Source: a bacterium 1XD8-76 (GTDB lineage: Bacteria > Bacillota > Clostridia > Lachnospirales > Lachnospiraceae). From it: a stretch of 64,000 bases of DNA. Position numbers and translations under genes: made by a program. The stretch's first letter is position 1, and each line of letters starts with the position of its first letter. Where the stretch lies: assembly GCA_003611955.1 (NCBI GenBank), contig RAZE01000006.1, positions 97,117 to 161,116 of the forward strand. Reading direction: 5' to 3'. A model generated the notes under the pieces. The model was not told the DNA's origin. It did not search any database and saw nothing but the letters and a program-made list of their open reading frames with translations. Below, one piece after another: positions 27,213 through 35,892 of the stretch.

Positions 27213-28589
27213 TTATTCCTGTTCATTCCAGTAATCCTGGATCGAGTTTATCAGTTCCTCCCTGTCGCTCCTGCCCGCCAGGTATTTCTGCATCGCCGCC
27301 CCCAGCACCGCCCAGTGATCGTTGGGAACGATGGCGGACGCGTTAAACGCCCTGTCGCTATGTACTTTCTCATAGATATCGCGGCTCAGCGGATCAGCCG
27401 GCTCATAGGGATTGTTCTGAAACGGCGGGATGATATTGCAGGTCTTTACCAGCATCTGCTGGCCGATCTCGCTGTAGACGATCCAGTTTAAAAACTCCTT
27501 TGCCGCCGCCTGCTCTTTTTCCGTTGCCACCTGCCCATCCAGCATGACCTGCTTGGACGGAGAGCCCTGAATCTTACTGTTCACAAAATCAGAGCTGTCA
27601 CTGTTCATAAAATACGGCAGAAATCCGTACGCATCCTCCTCCTTCGCTCCCGCCTCGGAGAGGTTCGGCCACGCCCAGTTTCCGTTGAACCAGAACGCCG
27701 TCTTGCCGTCCGCCAGGTCGATGGCCATCTCGTCATAGTCCGCTCCCAGCGGATCACCCTTCGCCACATTGTACTCTCTCAAAACATCAAACATATCGAG
27801 GAACTCCGACACCCGTGTGTAGGAATGCAGGTCTGCCTCCCCCGCCTTGATATCCCCGATGACCTTCTGCGCTCCCTCCGAAGTCCCGTCGAAGGTCTCA
27901 TAGATATACTGTAACTGGTGGGCGCCCAGGGACCAGTCTTCTTTTGCCATGGAGACCGGTTTTTCCATCCCCCCTGCCACAAGCTCATCGAGAAGCGCCT
28001 TAAACTCATCCAGCGTCGTGATGGAGTCCGGATCGAACTCTCTCCCCAGCGTCTCCTCGATCGCCTTTTTGTTGTAGATGATTCCCCGCCCCTCAATGCA
28101 GAGAGGGAAGCTGTAGATTTTTCCATGGATATCTGTCGTGTAGCCTTCCGCTTCCGCTGTCCACGCCTCGCCTGTCAGATCCACCGCCTTCTCCTCGGCA
28201 AGCGCGATCACATCCGTGGTATCCAGGATCGCCAGTGTGGGCGGGTTGCCCGAATTGTACAGACTGATCATCTTCGTGTAGGGCGAATCGCCGTCGGTGA
28301 CCGGCATCACTTCCACATGGACGCCGGACTTCTTCTCGAACTCTGCACCCATCTCCTCCAGCGCCACCTGGATCTCCGCCTTCGTGTTGAGAAGCGTGAT
28401 ACTTGTGCCGTCGAGAGAAGCATCATACTCGAACGTATCCGTAGATGTATCGATGGGCACCTTTTTCTCCACCTCGTTGGGATCGTCCGGATCGCTGGCA
28501 AATCCGAACCGGCAGCCTGTCAGCACGACAGCAGACATCGCCAGGATCAGCACTGCCGGAATAACTCTTTCCATGACTTTCTTTCTCAT
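27213..28589 (-). CDS. Sugar-binding lipoprotein of the ABC importer
   Basis: 458-aa family-1 extracellular solute-binding protein. The signal peptide has the lipobox VVLTGC near residue 26, so it is anchored at the outer membrane face. EVALEEMGAEFEKKSGVHVEVM-type sequence, KAVDLTGE and the C-terminal FLNWIVYSEIGQQML fit CUT1 binding proteins. First gene of the LacI-controlled operon with MalF, MalG and GH32. The co-transcribed enzyme suggests sucrose or short fructans as ligand. Confidence 0.93.
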   Translation of the reverse strand: MRKKVMERVIPAVLILAMSAVVLTGCRFGFASDPDDPNEVEKKVPIDTSTDTFEYDASLDGTSITLLNTKAEIQVALEEMGAEFEKKSGVHVEVMPVTDGDSPYTKMISLYNSGNPPTLAILDTTDVIALAEEKAVDLTGEAWTAEAEGYTTDIHGKIYSFPLCIEGRGIIYNKKAIEETLGREFDPDSITTLDEFKALLDELVAGGMEKPVSMAKEDWSLGAHQLQYIYETFDGTSEGAQKVIGDIKAGEADLHSYTRVSEFLDMFDVLREYNVAKGDPLGADYDEMAIDLADGKTAFWFNGNWAWPNLSEAGAKEEDAYGFLPYFMNSDSSDFVNSKIQGSPSKQVMLDGQVATEKEQAAAKEFLNWIVYSEIGQQMLVKTCNIIPPFQNNPYEPADPLSRDIYEKVHSDRAFNASAIVPNDHWAVLGAAMQKYLAGRSDREELINSIQDYWNEQE

Positions 28590-28616
28590 GAATCATACCT
28601 CCTGTTTTTATGTTGT

Positions 28617-28641
28617 GTAACCGGTAAAGTAACCGGTTACT
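28617..28641 (-). promoter_or_regulatory. Paired LacI-type operators downstream of the binding-protein promoter
   Basis: The perfect palindrome AGTAACCGGTTACT (28628-28641) sits directly beside an imperfect copy GTAACCGGTAAA (28617-28628), with centres 12 bp apart. Both lie just downstream of the -10, where a bound repressor would block transcription. Confidence 0.85.
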
Positions 28642-28654
28642 TTTTATTGTTTTC

Positions 28655-28683
28655 ATCATAACATTGAATGATACTTCCGTCAA
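28655..28683 (-). promoter_or_regulatory. Promoter of the sugar-uptake operon
   Basis: TTGACG, 17-bp spacer, TATGAT on the minus strand, about 66 bp upstream of the binding-protein start. Confidence 0.85.
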
Positions 28684-28748
28684 TTCACAAAAATTTTTTT
28701 GGTACATTTGCTCTATTTTGTATCAGCGAACTTGTATACCTTTCACAA

Positions 28749-28768
28749 AACCGGTTACTTAACCGATT
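28749..28768 (+). promoter_or_regulatory. Second pair of LacI-type operators, beside the regulator promoter
   Basis: AACCGGTT (28749-28756) and AACCGATT (28761-28768), again with centres 12 bp apart, immediately upstream of the regulator's -35 box. The spacing repeats that of the first pair; the pairs are 118 bp apart. Confidence 0.8.
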
Positions 28769-28773
28769 ACTTA

Positions 28774-28802
28774 TTGCCCGCACTTTCGATTTTTGCTATA
28801 CT
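28774..28802 (+). promoter_or_regulatory. Promoter of the LacI-family regulator
   Basis: TTGCCC, 17-bp spacer, TATACT, 36 bp upstream of the start codon. Confidence 0.75.
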
Positions 28803-28837
28803 GGCACTATACATTTTATGATATGAAAGAGGACACC

Positions 28838-29872
28838 ATGGGAAAGAAAAACAACATAACTTTCGACGACATCGCAAAATACACCAACTTTTCAAAAACC
28901 ACCATCTCCCGATACTTCAATAACCCCGATTCCCTCACCCTCGAGAATCAGGAAATCATTGCGAAAGCACTGGTTGATTTAAATTATAAGGAAAACAAAG
29001 TGGCGCGCATTCTCGCCAACGGTCAGACCGAGTTTATCGGCATCATAATCCCGAACCTGTTTCTGCACTACTACTCGGAAATGTTAGATAAGATCCTCTC
29101 CACCTATGAGCAGTTCGGCTATAAATTCCTTGTGTTCATCGGCAACGAAAAGGAAGAGACGGAGCGCCGCTACATCAGGGAACTGCTGGCCTATAAAATC
29201 GAAGGGCTGATCGTCCTAAGCCATACGATCCCCTCGGAGGAACTCGCCTCCTTAGGAATCCCCATCGTCACCATAGAGCGGGAAGACAGGCAGGTGTGCA
29301 GCGTCAATACCGACAACTACATGGGCGGCTGTCAGGCGGCCGGCCTTCTCGCAAGGCATCGCTGCGACGTGCTGATCCACATCAATTCCTCCGGCGACAA
29401 AAATGTGCCGGCTTACGGACGTATCCGGGGATTTCTGGATATCTGTGAGGAGACAAAACTCCCCCACGAACTCTTTATAGAACAGATGGGCAACAGCCAC
29501 GAATCCTTAAAAGAGCGCCTGGCGGACATACTCTATGATCTGGAACAGAAGTATGCAGGCAGGAAAAAAGGGATCTTTTTGTCCAACGATACCCAGGCGA
29601 ATGTCTTCTTAAACCTCCTTGTCAGAAAATATGGTTTCCTCCCCGAAGACTACCTGATCATCGGTTTTGACGATTCCCCCATATCCAGAGAAGCGCTGAT
29701 CCCCATCAGCACCATCGGACAGCAGATAGACAAGATCGCAAAGGAAGCCGTGAGCCTTCTTGTCGAGCAGATGAATGAGCGCAAAAAAAGAAGACCAATT
29801 CCCTTAAAAGAACCGGTCCACAAGGTGATCACCCCGATACTGCTAAAAAGAGAGACTACCGAGAGAACCTGA
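28838..29872 (+). CDS. LacI-family transcriptional regulator
   Basis: 344-aa regulator with an N-terminal helix-turn-helix (ITFDDIAKYTNFSKTTISRYF, about 7-27) and hinge helix (NKVARILANGQTEFIGIIIPN), then a periplasmic-binding-protein-like sensor domain ending in ISTIGQQIDKIAKEAVSLL. AAAGAGG precedes the chosen ATG. Divergent from the binding protein-permease-GH32 operon, with AACCGGTT operators in the gap, so it most likely represses that operon and itself until a fructoside or phosphorylated sugar binds. Its last 30 bp overlap the convergent CPBP gene. Confidence 0.93.
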   Translation: MGKKNNITFDDIAKYTNFSKTTISRYFNNPDSLTLENQEIIAKALVDLNYKENKVARILANGQTEFIGIIIPNLFLHYYSEMLDKILSTYEQFGYKFLVFIGNEKEETERRYIRELLAYKIEGLIVLSHTIPSEELASLGIPIVTIEREDRQVCSVNTDNYMGGCQAAGLLARHRCDVLIHINSSGDKNVPAYGRIRGFLDICEETKLPHELFIEQMGNSHESLKERLADILYDLEQKYAGRKKGIFLSNDTQANVFLNLLVRKYGFLPEDYLIIGFDDSPISREALIPISTIGQQIDKIAKEAVSLLVEQMNERKKRRPIPLKEPVHKVITPILLKRETTERT

Positions 29873-30694
29873 CAGTCCCCTCCTTACTTCCCGCACCAGA
29901 AACACGCTGCCCGCCGCAGTAATCAGGCCGAACACCCAGAACATGACAGGCGAAAAAACAATATCGTAAACCTCAGGGATCATATTCCCAAGAAAGATCA
30001 CCGCATTTCCCACGCCGTGAAACAACACCGGCGCCAGAAAATCATCAAACCAGACATACACAGACGCGATCAGCAGCCCGATCACAAAAGCATACAGTCC
30101 CTGCACGATATTGCCGTGATAGACTCCGAACAGGAACGCGGACGCGACGATCCCAAAGGCGGTGCGCCCGCCGGAGCGCCGCAGCCTGTTATACAGCAGA
30201 AACCGGAAAACCACTTCCTCCGCCACCGCGGATACCCCCGCATAGAGAAACAAGCCCATTCCCAGCGATACAGCATATTGTTTCGCCGCTGTCTGCCTGT
30301 AAAGGTCCGACTGCTCCATCAGCCCGGATAAACTGATCAATATATTAAAAAACACAACAGAAGCAACCGCAAAGATTATGAGAGCCGGATAGTACAGCAC
30401 CGGCTTTTTATTCCCGGTTTCTCCGTTTTCCTGCGCCTCGCGCTCTCTTTTTCGGCGTCCTCTCTCTTTTTTCTGCTCCTCCCGCTCCTCACCGATCATC
30501 GGAAACAGCACGGCGCAGCCGCCTATCATGGCGATCCCGTTCACAACGCTGCTGCCATCCTCTATCAGGAATGACATGCCGCCGCCCGCCAACAGTGTCC
30601 CCACCACCATACGAATCACATAATATCCTATATAATAAACCGCAAGAGGCTTTATCAGTTCCCACACCTCAGATACCGCCATTCCCCGTCTCAT
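29843..30694 (-). CDS. CPBP-family intramembrane metalloprotease
   Basis: 283-aa multi-TM protein with the Abi/CPBP signature: EEVVFRFLLYNRLRR (EExxxR), FGVYHGN (FxxxH) and a final FHGVGNAVIF. Such proteases handle prenylated proteins or bacteriocin self-immunity. The start MRRGMAV was chosen because GGAAGG precedes it. A charged KKERGRRKREREAQENG loop lies after the second or third TM. No bacteriocin gene is nearby; role unknown. Confidence 0.87.
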   Translation of the reverse strand: MRRGMAVSEVWELIKPLAVYYIGYYVIRMVVGTLLAGGGMSFLIEDGSSVVNGIAMIGGCAVLFPMIGEEREEQKKERGRRKREREAQENGETGNKKPVLYYPALIIFAVASVVFFNILISLSGLMEQSDLYRQTAAKQYAVSLGMGLFLYAGVSAVAEEVVFRFLLYNRLRRSGGRTAFGIVASAFLFGVYHGNIVQGLYAFVIGLLIASVYVWFDDFLAPVLFHGVGNAVIFLGNMIPEVYDIVFSPVMFWVFGLITAAGSVFLVREVRRGLSGSLGSLSF

Positions 30695-30782
30695 GCAACA
30701 ACCTTCCTTTTCTGCTGATTTTTTCATTTTACCACAGACATCCGCACAATTCCACCGATTCGCACAACTTCTTTTTGAGCCA

Positions 30783-30811
30783 TTGACATTATTTCCCCTC
30801 TGCCCTATACT
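30783..30811 (+). promoter_or_regulatory. Promoter of the TPP riboswitch-thiT unit
   Basis: TTGACA, 17-bp spacer, TATACT, about 70 bp upstream of the riboswitch. Confidence 0.8.
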
Positions 30812-30878
30812 GTTAAGAAAGAATTTTGAGACTGCCGGATGCATCGACGGTCCCATTTTTCAAAAACAACATCATACA

Positions 30879-30982
30879 CTTTGCTAGGGGAGCTGATGCT
30901 GAGACTGGCTTATGTGCGGAAACTCCGCGCATTTTGCCTGACCCTTATTACCTGAACCGGATAATACCGGCGTAGGGAAGCA
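30879..30982 (+). ncRNA. TPP (thi-box) riboswitch
   Basis: Conserved thi-box parts are all present: CTAGGGGAGCTGATGCTGAGA for the first arm and CTGAACCGGATAATACCGGC plus GTAGGGAAGCA for the second and P1 closing. It is followed by a long hairpin (30987-31020) and then by the thiT ribosome binding site. It should lower thiT expression when thiamine pyrophosphate is plentiful. Confidence 0.95.
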
Positions 30983-31029
30983 TGCTGGAAGGTTTCACAA
31001 CAGTTGTTGAAACCCTTTCCTTCATCTTT

Positions 31030-31060
31030 CCTCCTGGCAAACAACAAAGGAGGTTTTTTT
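31030..31060 (+). promoter_or_regulatory. Hairpin covering the thiT ribosome binding site
   Basis: CCTCC (31030-31034) can pair with the GGAGG of the ribosome binding site (31049-31053), and seven Ts run straight into the ATG at 31061. The riboswitch output may therefore act on translation, on termination, or both. Confidence 0.5.
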
Positions 31061-31768
31061 ATGCTGTTTCACACGTTTCTCTCCATCTTCGCGACGGAGA
31101 TCATCGACCAGGAGTATGGAAATTACTACAATCTCACTCCCACAGGCTACGCCCTCTTGGTGGCCGTCATGCTTATCCTGTTGCTGGGTGCCTGCTACAT
31201 TTCCGGCAAAATACGGGAAAAACAGGGAAAACCGCCCATCAGCACGAAGCAGCTCGCTTTCTGCTCCGTCGCCATAGCTCTCGCCATGGTCACTTCCTAT
31301 TTAAAGCTGTTCGACGCACCGTACGGCGGTTCCGTGACCCTGTTCAGCATGCTGTTTATCTGCCTGATCGGATACTGGTTCGGCCTGCGGACCGGACTGA
31401 TGGCGGCGGCGGCCTACGGCATCCTGCAGCTTGTGGTGGATCCCTACATCATCAGCATACCGCAGATGCTCACCGATTACCTTTTCGCCTTCGGCTCTCT
31501 GGGGCTCTCCGGCATCTTCCGCGACAAAAAGTACGGACTGATCAAGGGCTATCTCCTCGGTATTCTCGGCAGATTTGTCTTCGCCTTTTTATCGGGGGTG
31601 ATCTTCTTCGGCTATTACGCCGCCGACTACGGCATGAGCGCACCTGTTTATTCTCTGGTCTATAACGGCTCCTACATCGGCGCCGAAGGCATCCTTACCC
31701 TTGTGGTGCTGACAATCCCGGCAGTGCAGAACGGGCTTTCCAGAGTGAAGGCTCTGGCGAACGCCTGA
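31061..31768 (+). CDS. thiT: Thiamine transporter ThiT (ECF S-component)
   Basis: 235-aa protein with six hydrophobic segments. SVAIALAMVTSYLKLFDAPYGGSVTLFSML and YWFGLRTGLMAAAAYGILQLVVDPYIISIPQMLTDY are typical ThiT sequences (thiamine-binding loop and conserved Tyr/Asp). It works with a shared ECF energising module, not encoded here. The start was fixed by AAAGGAGG 7 nt before the ATG. About 45 residues longer at the N-terminus than the short lactococcal form. Control by the upstream TPP riboswitch supports the call. Confidence 0.95.
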   Translation: MLFHTFLSIFATEIIDQEYGNYYNLTPTGYALLVAVMLILLLGACYISGKIREKQGKPPISTKQLAFCSVAIALAMVTSYLKLFDAPYGGSVTLFSMLFICLIGYWFGLRTGLMAAAAYGILQLVVDPYIISIPQMLTDYLFAFGSLGLSGIFRDKKYGLIKGYLLGILGRFVFAFLSGVIFFGYYAADYGMSAPVYSLVYNGSYIGAEGILTLVVLTIPAVQNGLSRVKALANA

Positions 31769-31822
31769 AAGACATGCCGTTTCGATTCCTCACCGGCATA
31801 AATAACAGATGCAATATATTTA

Positions 31823-31853
31823 GGGATTCAGAAATTTATCACTTCTGAATCCC
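31823..31853. terminator. Symmetric hairpin between thiT and the SDR gene
   Basis: Perfect 11-bp stem GGGATTCAGAA / TTCTGAATCCC with 9-nt loop and additional flanking ATGCA/TGCAT complementarity. No strong T-run on either side. It probably works as a weak bidirectional terminator for the two convergent units. Confidence 0.55.
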
Positions 31854-31884
31854 CTGCATGTCATTTTCTATATTTCCATCTGCT

Positions 31885-32628
31885 CTACCCGATATGCAGT
31901 CCACCGGTCAGATTGAACACATGCCCGGTCACAAATCCCGCCTCTTCGCTGGCAATATACTGCACCAGCGCGCCGAACTCATCTCTCGTCCCGATATGCC
32001 CTAACGGGATATCTCTGGCAATGCCCACCACATCAAAATCCGTGGCAAACTCCGGGCTGTGGTCGTTGACCATACCGCTTCTGGCGATACAGTTCACCGT
32101 GATCCCGCGGTGCGCCAACACCCTCGCCAGCGCATACGTCATAGACACCACGCCTCCCCCCGCTATGCTGTCCGCTATATTTTCACCGGCATATCCGTCA
32201 AGAACTCCCCCGTTTGCCACAAAAATAATTCTGGGAGCCATACTTTTATCCAGATACGGAAGCGCTGCCCGCACCATATTGTAAGGTTCCGTCACCTGGT
32301 GGCTCAGTTTTTCATTCAAGAGCGCATCGGAGATATCCTCCGGGCGGACCACGGAGAGAAGTCCCCCCGTCGAGCTGACCACCACATCGGCAGAGCCGAA
32401 CACACTGTAAATTCTGGAAAAGAGTTCTTCGTTGCTGTCTTCATTGCTCATGGCAATAACCTGCCCCGGAAAATCCTTCATTTCATTTACGATCTCTCCC
32501 GCTTTGGCGGGATTGTGCGTGATCATGACAACATTCATCCCCTGCTCCGCCAGCGCCTTCACTGCGCCACGCCCGATCTGTCCCGAAGCTCCCGCAAACA
32601 CACAGGTTCTGTTTTTCAGTGTAAGCAT
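31885..32628 (-). CDS. Short-chain dehydrogenase/reductase (altered catalytic motif)
   Basis: 247-aa Rossmann-fold SDR. Cofactor motif GASGQIG at 13-19, then SADVVVSSTGG in the NAG position, and C-terminal GFVTGHVFNLTGG typical of classical SDRs. The catalytic Tyr is followed by ALAR instead of xxxK (TYALARVLA), so the usual lysine is arginine. Substrate unknown. Last gene of the Opp-type transporter operon, 20 bp after the hydrolase gene, suggesting it processes an imported compound. Confidence 0.85.
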   Translation of the reverse strand: MLTLKNRTCVFAGASGQIGRGAVKALAEQGMNVVMITHNPAKAGEIVNEMKDFPGQVIAMSNEDSNEELFSRIYSVFGSADVVVSSTGGLLSVVRPEDISDALLNEKLSHQVTEPYNMVRAALPYLDKSMAPRIIFVANGGVLDGYAGENIADSIAGGGVVSMTYALARVLAHRGITVNCIARSGMVNDHSPEFATDFDVVGIARDIPLGHIGTRDEFGALVQYIASEEAGFVTGHVFNLTGGLHIG

Positions 32629-32648
32629 TCCGTCAATCCCTCCTTCTT

Positions 32649-33920
32649 CTAAAATCTCTTAGTCAGCCATTCATCCACAAAGTCAAAACAGCGTGCCGCC
32701 GTATCCCCGAACTCTCCGGAATACTTTTCCGCTTCCTCCGCCGGTGTAAAGTTATGGCCTGCACCTTCCACAAAAACAAGTGTCTTGTCCTTTGCCTCCA
32801 CGGCTCGCTCGTAGATCTGCTCTGCCGCAATATACTCATAACTGCCCGTCATTCCCATCAGCAGCATGGGCGCCGAGATATATTTTGCGTTGCCGGGGCC
32901 GGTACAGTAGCTGGAATCCCAGTTCACGCCGTAAATCCCGCTCTCGTCGTACCCGAAATCCTCGTTCACGCAGACTGCGGCGGACGAAAGAAACCTCTTT
33001 ACCGTCGTCGTCAGAGTGGATGCCAGATAACAGTCCGTCTTATCCTGCCCCCTAAACGCGGTTCTGAGACAGGGGACGATCCTCTCCTCTCTGGTGCCGT
33101 CGCACCGCAGCAGCATCCACTTCTTCTTGGTGTGCGCAAAAAATCTCTCCGGATAGAGCGGGAACAGCTTATTGTAGGGCTTGATCTGGCTTCCCCCTGG
33201 GATGATCATCGGTTCATCGTCCAGAAAATTTCCTTCTCCCTCTGAGATCGCCCTCACCCGCTCCCTGGCGTAACGGATCAGCCCGTTCATCCTTTTTCCC
33301 TGCGCCCCCACATATCTTCTGATAAAAGCATCGCTGTGGCTGCAGCTCTCCGCGCCAAATCCGTTCGCCGGACTGTACAGATCCAGTTCCGGGTTTCTGC
33401 CCACACCCTTTTCTTCGTTCTCCACCGCCGGGTCCAGGGATAACAACGTCATGACGCCGTTGCCCAGATTCGCGTCCAGAAACATCACCCCGTCTGCGGC
33501 CTGCAGCGTGCCCGGGTCCTCCATCGCTATGACCTTCTCCGGCCCCTGAAATACGCCGCATCCCTTTTCCGCCACTGCCTGATAAGCGCTCATCAGTGTT
33601 GCGCCGCCGCTGTGCCCGAGTAAAACGATTCTATCCACGCCCGGATAATTTTTCAGATAGTCTGTCACCCTGCCCACATGCATAAGCTTGCGGTCCAGGG
33701 AGATCGTGGGATCGGGAAAATACGACACCGCCACCGTATACCCCCGCGCCGCCAGTTCCAGCGCGGGCATAAACTCAAAATAATTGTCGTCCGAATGCTG
33801 TAAAACGATGCCGATATGAGATTTTCCGCCGGGTACCCGGGGCTCGTAGATCATCACCGGAAGATTTCTGATCTCCCTGTCTAAGAGCATCAAAAATGTT
33901 CTTTTTATTTCCTGCTTCAT
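32649..33920 (-). CDS. Alpha/beta hydrolase
   Basis: 423-aa serine hydrolase. The nucleophile elbow is LLGHSGGATLMSAY (about residue 103), and a C-terminal VEGAGHNFTPAEE provides the likely catalytic His. VLQHSDDNYFEFMPALELAARGYTVAV forms the oxyanion strand region. Cytoplasmic: no signal peptide. A large insert (about 150-330) between nucleophile and His may form a lid. It lies 20 bp after the oppF-like gene and 20 bp before the SDR gene. Probably an esterase or amidase for the substrate imported by this transporter; exact substrate unknown. Confidence 0.82.
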   Translation of the reverse strand: MKQEIKRTFLMLLDREIRNLPVMIYEPRVPGGKSHIGIVLQHSDDNYFEFMPALELAARGYTVAVSYFPDPTISLDRKLMHVGRVTDYLKNYPGVDRIVLLGHSGGATLMSAYQAVAEKGCGVFQGPEKVIAMEDPGTLQAADGVMFLDANLGNGVMTLLSLDPAVENEEKGVGRNPELDLYSPANGFGAESCSHSDAFIRRYVGAQGKRMNGLIRYARERVRAISEGEGNFLDDEPMIIPGGSQIKPYNKLFPLYPERFFAHTKKKWMLLRCDGTREERIVPCLRTAFRGQDKTDCYLASTLTTTVKRFLSSAAVCVNEDFGYDESGIYGVNWDSSYCTGPGNAKYISAPMLLMGMTGSYEYIAAEQIYERAVEAKDKTLVFVEGAGHNFTPAEEAEKYSGEFGDTAARCFDFVDEWLTKRF

Positions 33921-33940
33921 ATTTCTCTTATTCTCCTGAC

Positions 33941-34894
33941 TTATTCATTGATTTCTTCCATACGGCAACACGCTACAAAATGATTCTTCGCGGCCTCCCT
34001 GAGTTTCTGGGGCTCTCTGCACGCATCTGCCGCGTAAGGACAGCGGGCGGCGAAACGGCAACCAGGTGCCGGGGTGATAGGAGAGGTGATCTCCCCCTTC
34101 AGCATCACGCGCTTCATCGGATGATCGATGTCTATGGACGGGATCGCCGAGATCAGCGCCTTTGTGTAGGGGTGCAACGTCTCTTGAAACAGCGCCTCCG
34201 TGGGCGCTTTCTCCACAAGCTGCCCCAGATACATGACGCAGATGTGGTTGGAGATATACCGCACCACCGAAAGATCATGGGTCACAAACATATAAGCGGT
34301 CTGCGTCTTCTCCTGCAGTTCCATAAGCAGGTTCAGTACCTGCGCCTGAATAGACACATCCAGCGCCGAGACGGGCTCGTCGCACACGACGAATTCCGGA
34401 TTTAACGCCAGCGCTCTCGCGATGCCCACCCTCTGTCTGCGTCCGCCGTCCAGCTCGTGGGGATAGGACTGCCGCAGCCTCTCATCGATGCCCACCAGTT
34501 CCATCAGGCGGTTTGTCTCCTCATTCAGGACTGTCCTGTCCTTAAATCTCCCGGAGCGCTTTAACGGTTCACGGATTGTCTCCTCCACCCGGAACCTCGG
34601 ATTCAGGCTGGAGTAGGGGTCCTGAAACACGATCTGCATCTTCTCCCTGATCCGGCGAAGCTCTCCGCCCTTCACATGGGTGATATCCTCCCCGTTTAAA
34701 AATATCTGCCCGTCCGTCGCCTCCTGAAGGTGGATGATCGTGCGCCCCATGGTGCTCTTCCCGCAGCCGGATTCGCCCACAACACCCAGTGTCTCACCCT
34801 TCTCAACCGTAAAAGAGACATCGTCCACCGCATGATTGATCCCAGCCGGCACCTTAAAATATTTTTACAGATGTTTTACTTCCAATAAAGCCAT
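33941..34894 (-). pseudogene. OppF/DppF-type ABC ATPase with in-frame stop at codon 10
   Basis: The natural start is ATG at 34894 behind AAGGAGG; it reads MALLEVKHL, then TAA (34865-34867), then KYFKVPAGINHAVDDVSF in the same frame, as expected for OppF. AAA to TAA is the simplest explanation. The rest (303 codons) is intact: Walker A GESGCGKST, Q-loop FQDPYSSLNPR, a signature in degraded form (LDGGRRQRVGIARAL where SGGQ is usual), Walker B FVVCDEPVSALD, switch His VTHDLS, and the OppF C-terminal cysteine motif CRFAARCPYAADAC. Translation could restart at GTG 34852, losing the first beta strand. So either a pseudogene or reinitiated. Confidence 0.8.
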
Positions 34895-34910
34895 AACAGC
34901 CTCCTTCTTT

Positions 34911-35882
34911 TCACTTGAGATCGCAGCATCTGCAAAAATGTCCCGGCCGCACTTCCGTCATCGGAATCCTGCCGCTTCGGCATCTCTCCGATGCCCGGGG
35001 ACATCTGGGAGCGAAAGTGCACCCCTTCGGCAGATTTGTCGGATCCGGCGGAAAACCCGCGATGGGCTTCAGCTTTTTCCCGCCCCCTGCCATATCCGGC
35101 AGAGAGTCGAAGAGCCCGTGGGTATAGGGATGGAGTGGATGCAGAAACAGATCCCGCTTGCCGCTGTACTCGATGATCTCCCCCGCGTAGACCACGGCCA
35201 CCTGATCCGAAGTCTCGGCCACCACGCCGAGATCATGGGTGATCAGTATCATGGACGTCCCCTGCCTGTCCTTCAATTCCCGGATCAGATCCAGCACCTG
35301 CGCCTGGATCGTGACATCCAGCGCCGTAGTGGGCTCGTCAGCCAGTAAGAGCAGCGGATTGCAGGCAAGCGCCATGGCTATCACCACACGCTGCTTCATG
35401 CCGCCGGAAAACTCAAAGGGATATTCGGCGTAACGCTCCGCCGGGATGCCCACCATCTCCAACATCTCCCCGGCACGCTTCTCCGCCTCCTCCCGTCTGT
35501 AATCGCCATGCAACATCAGCCCCTCGACGATCTGATCGCCCACCGTCATGATCGGATTGAGCGCCGTCATCGGATCCTGAAAGATCATGGCGATCTTTCC
35601 GCCGCGGATGTCCCGCATCTCATCTTCTGACATTTCTGTCAGTTCTTTGCCGTCCAGCCAGATCTTTCCTCCCAGCATCTTCGCAGGCGGATCCGGCAGG
35701 ATGCGCAGGATCGCCTTCGCGATAGTTGTCTTCCCGGCTCCGGTCTCCCCCACTAACGCCAGCGTCTCTCCCTTTTTTAGCCCGAAGGACACGTGGTTGA
35801 CCGCCTGTATGATCTTCTTCCCCGCAGTATAGATCACTTCCAGATCCTCTATCTTCAAAAAATCTTTCTTTTCCTCACTCAT
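34911..35882 (-). CDS. OppD/DppD-type peptide ABC transporter ATPase
   Basis: 323-aa ATPase with Walker [16 protein letters not shown]-loop [10 protein letters not shown], signature [15 protein letters not shown], Walker [13 protein letters not shown], switch His ITHDLGVV and the C-terminal oligopeptide-transporter domain ([15 protein letters not shown]) that commonly binds an Fe-S cluster in these ATPases. It lies 10 bp after the OppC gene and 16 bp before the interrupted OppF-type gene. Intact, so the importer may work with OppD homodimers if OppF is lost. Confidence 0.95.
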   Translation of the reverse strand: MSEEKKDFLKIEDLEVIYTAGKKIIQAVNHVSFGLKKGETLALVGETGAGKTTIAKAILRILPDPPAKMLGGKIWLDGKELTEMSEDEMRDIRGGKIAMIFQDPMTALNPIMTVGDQIVEGLMLHGDYRREEAEKRAGEMLEMVGIPAERYAEYPFEFSGGMKQRVVIAMALACNPLLLLADEPTTALDVTIQAQVLDLIRELKDRQGTSMILITHDLGVVAETSDQVAVVYAGEIIEYSGKRDLFLHPLHPYTHGLFDSLPDMAGGGKKLKPIAGFPPDPTNLPKGCTFAPRCPRASERCRSGRIPMTEVRPGHFCRCCDLK

Positions 35883-35892
35883 TCCCCTGCAC

